A stretch of 64,000 nucleotides of DNA from Rhizodiscina lignyota. Its lineage: Eukaryota > Ascomycota > Dothideomycetes > Aulographales > Rhizodiscinaceae. The notes beneath the pieces are model-generated. The model did no database searches. It saw nothing but the letters and a program-made list of their open reading frames with translations, and was not told the origin of the DNA. Below are positions 60,909-64,000 of this stretch, one piece after another. Every line of letters begins with the position of its first letter. Positions within the stretch are counted from its first letter, which is position 1. The translations under genes and the position numbers were made by a program. Location: the NCBI GenBank assembly GCA_010015805.1, contig ML978138.1, positions 124,001 to 188,000 on the forward strand. The letters are read 5' to 3'.

Positions 60909-61524
60909 AAGCGAGATCATAAATTGTACATAGAAGAGTTGATGAAGGAAATCAGACGCTGAAGAAAACGCAAAACGCGCACGAGGGCATGCGCCTAATT
61001 ACACGCTTTACCATTTTCAGCAGGTGATGCTTGGCACCTCATTCATCCCTGACGGAATCCAAATCTTTTCGTGCTTTGAATCATTTCGAGCAAACATCTC
61101 ATTCTCGCACAGACATTTTTCCACCTCGATCTCAAAGTTACTAATCTGGTTCGGGCTGTCTTGACTGTGAGAAAGGTACCGTGGATGTGCATCTAAGCTC
61201 GTATTGGCTCCTTTCCCTTGCTAGCAAGCAGCGACGCCATCTCGTCCTGTCAAACACCGTGAATAATAGCATTAAGAATCTGACATCGGCTGCTCTAATT
61301 TTGTTATGTTGTGGCTTATTCAAGTTAGTTCTCGGACTTGTGCTACGCTTCCGATATCGTCCTCTTCTAAGTAGTCTTTCTCTGTTAACTTGTTCTTGTC
61401 GTGATTGCAGTTCATTCGTTTTCCGGCTCATACGAGGACATCAGTCTGCTGCTCTAATTCAACATTCGTTTCTTGTCTTACATGTTACTCTCTGTAGCAC
61501 CTGTCCCTTTTTCTCACCAAGATA
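60909..61524. other. Intergenic, about 620 bp
   Basis: Between the FMN oxidase and the Ser/Gly-rich secreted protein gene. No gene recognised. Confidence 0.5.
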
Positions 61525-64000
61525 ATGATTGTGGCGCCAAAATGGCAATTAGCGGCTATTATCGCCATGTGGTTCCTGAGCCCTGTTACATTAGCCTCTC
61601 CTCAGTCACAAAGAATTGGAGATGTGATAATGAAAGGCCTGGGAATATCGACCAAGAGCAGTGCTGAGTTGCATTCCCCAAGTCGTTCGCGGCCGCTCTT
61701 CACGAACTCTTCGTCTACAACACTTTTCGCAACATCTCCCGGAGTATCGTCTCTGAACCACACAGCGTCAACTCCCTCTGAAGTATCGCCAACAGCAGGT
61801 ATCAGTCTCGCTACTGGTATCTCTTCGAGCGCTAGCATTAGCATCACACCGAATGGTAGAGTCTCCTTGAGTACTGGAGTCACATTCAACACCACGTCTC
61901 GTGGTCCGTTCGTTAATTCCACGAATACAACATCATGTCGTATGGACTTGAATCGCCCGAGTACAGGATCAGGTACAGATTGCAATCTCCAAGCCCAGCC
62001 TCCTGCTAACTTACATATTCCAGGTGCATCATATGCGAGTGCCTGTTTCTCTGCTCAGGAATGCTACAATAGCGCTTTTCAAGCGTGGTTGAGTAGCTCC
62101 CCTCCCGAAGTCACCAGCACTACTACCATCTCTTCCACTATCACGGTGTACACTGGAAAGACAGCCACCTGTCCCGGAGCCTTCGGCCCTACTACCACGC
62201 GAATCGTGGGGACCTTGACAAGCCTTGGCACAACGGTCCTGGCAAGTGCATCGAAGATACTCAACGACGGACAACCTATTCAGCCATCATGTTCTATCAG
62301 TGTTCAAGATTGTAAGCCATCTTGGACAGATGTGTGTGCACCACCGCCCGCCACTTGCGGTGCTTGTACCATAAAGCCACAAACCGTGCGCCTACTTTAT
62401 TTCCCTCCGCCTGCCAATGTTACCGCTCCAGTTTGTCGCGACAATACAGACACCTCGACAGCTTGCCCATTGGGGCCTACAACCGCACCATTAAGCATCA
62501 ACACTGGTTTGGGACTGAGCGAAGTGCCGTGCCAATATGCTACGAACTTTTCCACATCCACAATGGACAGCGGTAAGCCCGTCTCCAAGAACTGTGCTGT
62601 CTCCTTTCTAACGACGTACAGGACCATCAGCAGTTGTGAACGGGAGCACATTCTTCCAGAACCGCGCATATATTGAAATCGACGCAATCTCTGCCGTCAA
62701 TGAATGCGGACCAATAGGTGCTATTCACACTTCTGCCATAATAACCTTAATGTCCTCCGACGTACATTCCTTTCGGGGCAACAATGAGGCTGCCACCGAC
62801 ATAGGATACAGCTTCGACTTCCGCGATTTAACCAACGTCCCGCCAGAAGTGTATCGCATTGGCTTCTTCATCCCACCGAACGAATACGACACTGCCATCG
62901 TAAATGGCGTTTCATATGGCCTGGGAAACAACTCCCTCCGAAGCTTCGACAGCGAGACAATCTACGACCCAGCATATGCACCGACCCTGCTTATGCCACT
63001 CCAAGTACGGAGTCTGGATGCTGCCTGGGCGAGCTGTTCATTGGATCTTGCAGGCTTCTATGATCCGCCTCTACCATTGACAACTGCGGCGGTGCTCGAT
63101 ACACCGACTCCGAAACCACCAAATCCAGGATCCACTCCACAACCTGTGAGTGCCCCACCGACTGCCTTGCCTGCCAGTACATCGAGTCAGCCAAAACCAA
63201 CACAAGGAGGAGGTGGGTCTGGGAGCAATACAGGCGGCTCAGGTGGGAGTGGCTCAAGCGGAAGTGGCTCAAGCGGAAGTGGCTCGAGTGGAAGCGGAAG
63301 TGGCTCGAGTGGAAGTGGAAGCGGTTCAAGTGGGAGTGGCTCGAGTGGAAGTAGCTCAAGTGGAAGTGGCTCTAGTGGGAGTGGCTCAAGTGGAAGTGGA
63401 AGTGGCTCGAGCGGGGGTGGCTCAAGTGGAAGTGGAAGTGGCTCGAGTGGAAGTGGAAGTGGCTCGAGCGGGAGTGGCTCAAGTGGAAGTAGCTCAAGTG
63501 GGAGTGGAACAAGTGGAAGTGGCTCGAGTGGGGCTGGGACAAGCGGTGGTTCTGGAAGCAACTCAGGCAGCTCTAGCGGAGGTGATTCTGGCGCTAACTC
63601 AGGAGGAGCCGGCAGCAGCTCTGGTGGATCTAGCAACAATTCAGGAGGCTCCGGCTCGAGCGGCTCCCCTGGCGCTGGAAGTTCCGGCAGCGGTGGAAAT
63701 CCAGGAGCGTCTAGCAGCTCTGGCAGTTCTAGTGGCTCATCAGGCGATAATGGAAATCCCGCAAGCTCCGGCACATCTGGATCTTCGAATTCTGGAGGGA
63801 ACTCGGGCAGCTCAGGTAATGCAGGCGGGGGTGGTGCAGGTACGGGATCTGGCTCAGACTCTGGATCTGGGTCAAGTAGTGGTTCGGAAAATTCAGATGG
63901 CAGTGGAGGTGGAGCAGCAGGCAGTGGCAATGACCAAAGCCCAGAACCTGTGCCCTCGTCTATTGGTGGCCAACCTGTTTCTGCCGATCCATCGAATCCT
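61525..64000 (+). CDS. Secreted Ser/Gly-repeat protein, partial (runs off the window)
   Basis: Exon one, 61525-62572, joins exon two (62622 onward) across a 49-bp intron (GTAAGC donor, CTAAC branch site); no stop is reached by 64000, so at least 808 residues are encoded. A signal peptide covers about residues 1-25. A Ser/Thr-rich region with N-glycosylation sites follows. Then comes a Cys-containing domain (about residues 155-420) with CxAQECYNSAFQAW and CxACTIKPQTVRL-type segments. From about residue 570 the protein is almost pure Ser and Gly, with GSGSS repeats in the first 100 residues. This looks like a cell-wall or extracellular matrix protein; the family was not recognised. Confidence 0.82.
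63230..63540 (+). repeat. Coding GSGSS minisatellite
   Basis: Tandem degenerate repeats based on a 15-bp unit with the core GGAAGTGGCTCGAGT, inside exon two of the Ser/Gly-rich gene, encoding GSGSS. The unit number varies by copies with an extra GSG. Such arrays often change length between strains. Confidence 0.8.

Noticed and set aside
63187-63930. Long open frame of 247 codons on the minus strand, rich in Pro/Leu/Glu
   Set aside because: It is the complement of the Ser/Gly minisatellite; the repeat alone keeps the reverse frame open.

Overview
This window is nuclear DNA from a filamentous ascomycete (Pezizomycotina). The evidence is the many short GT-AG introns (mostly 48-60 bp, often with a CTAAC/CTGAC-like branch site), about one gene per 2.2 kb on both strands, and gene families typical of that group: a HET-C heterokaryon incompatibility protein, a 2EXR (fungal F-box-like) protein, an arrestin-like protein, GPI-type carboxylesterases, GH30 and GH18 secreted proteins and a mucin-like Ser/Gly-rich wall protein. 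A class such as Dothideomycetes or Leotiomycetes cannot be fixed from sequence inspection alone. No tRNA, rRNA, CRISPR array, telomeric repeat or recognisable transposable element was seen.

Layout. 0.6-6.2 kb: a cytosolic arylsulfatase and two unassigned low-complexity proteins, one with a SUMO-interaction-like motif. 7.2-16.1 kb: mitochondrial D-lactate dehydrogenase, a WW-domain protein, an enoyl-CoA hydratase/isomerase, a membrane-anchored alpha/beta hydrolase and the ubiquitin receptor Dsk2. 17.4-23.6 kb: glutathione reductase, whose active-site motif is split by a long intron and which has a Yap1-type site upstream, then HET-C and a small acidic protein. 25.2-30.9 kb: a secreted carboxylesterase, a multi-pass membrane protein with an in-frame TGA, and another alpha/beta hydrolase. 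31.6-36.8 kb: TFIIE-alpha and a Pus1-type pseudouridine synthase diverging from one promoter region, then a 2EXR protein. 38.9-45.8 kb: a zinc alcohol dehydrogenase, a bacterial-like protein of unknown function, an arrestin-like protein and a T5orf172 (GIY-YIG superfamily) protein. 47.7-60.9 kb: a hemerythrin-like protein, an NAD(P)-binding protein, a GH30 glycosidase, a 104-residue small secreted protein, a formaldehyde-dehydrogenase-like zinc enzyme, a GH18 protein that looks catalytically dead, and an FMN alpha-hydroxy-acid oxidase. 61.5 kb to the end: a secreted Ser/Gly-repeat protein that runs off the window.

Functionally this is a mixed chromosome-arm neighbourhood, not a clear biosynthetic cluster. 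Housekeeping genes (dsk2, glutathione reductase, TFIIE-alpha, PUS1) sit among carbon and detoxification enzymes and secreted or wall proteins. The most notable observations are the GH18 pseudoenzyme, three copies of a FEDV-type acidic motif in TFIIE-alpha, the intron lying between the two redox cysteines of glutathione reductase, the HET-C low-complexity tail, the membrane-protein gene with an in-frame TGA that a 108-nt (3n) intron might remove, and the coding minisatellite at the right edge. Exon boundaries were worked out by eye from splice sites and reading-frame continuity, so they are predictions.
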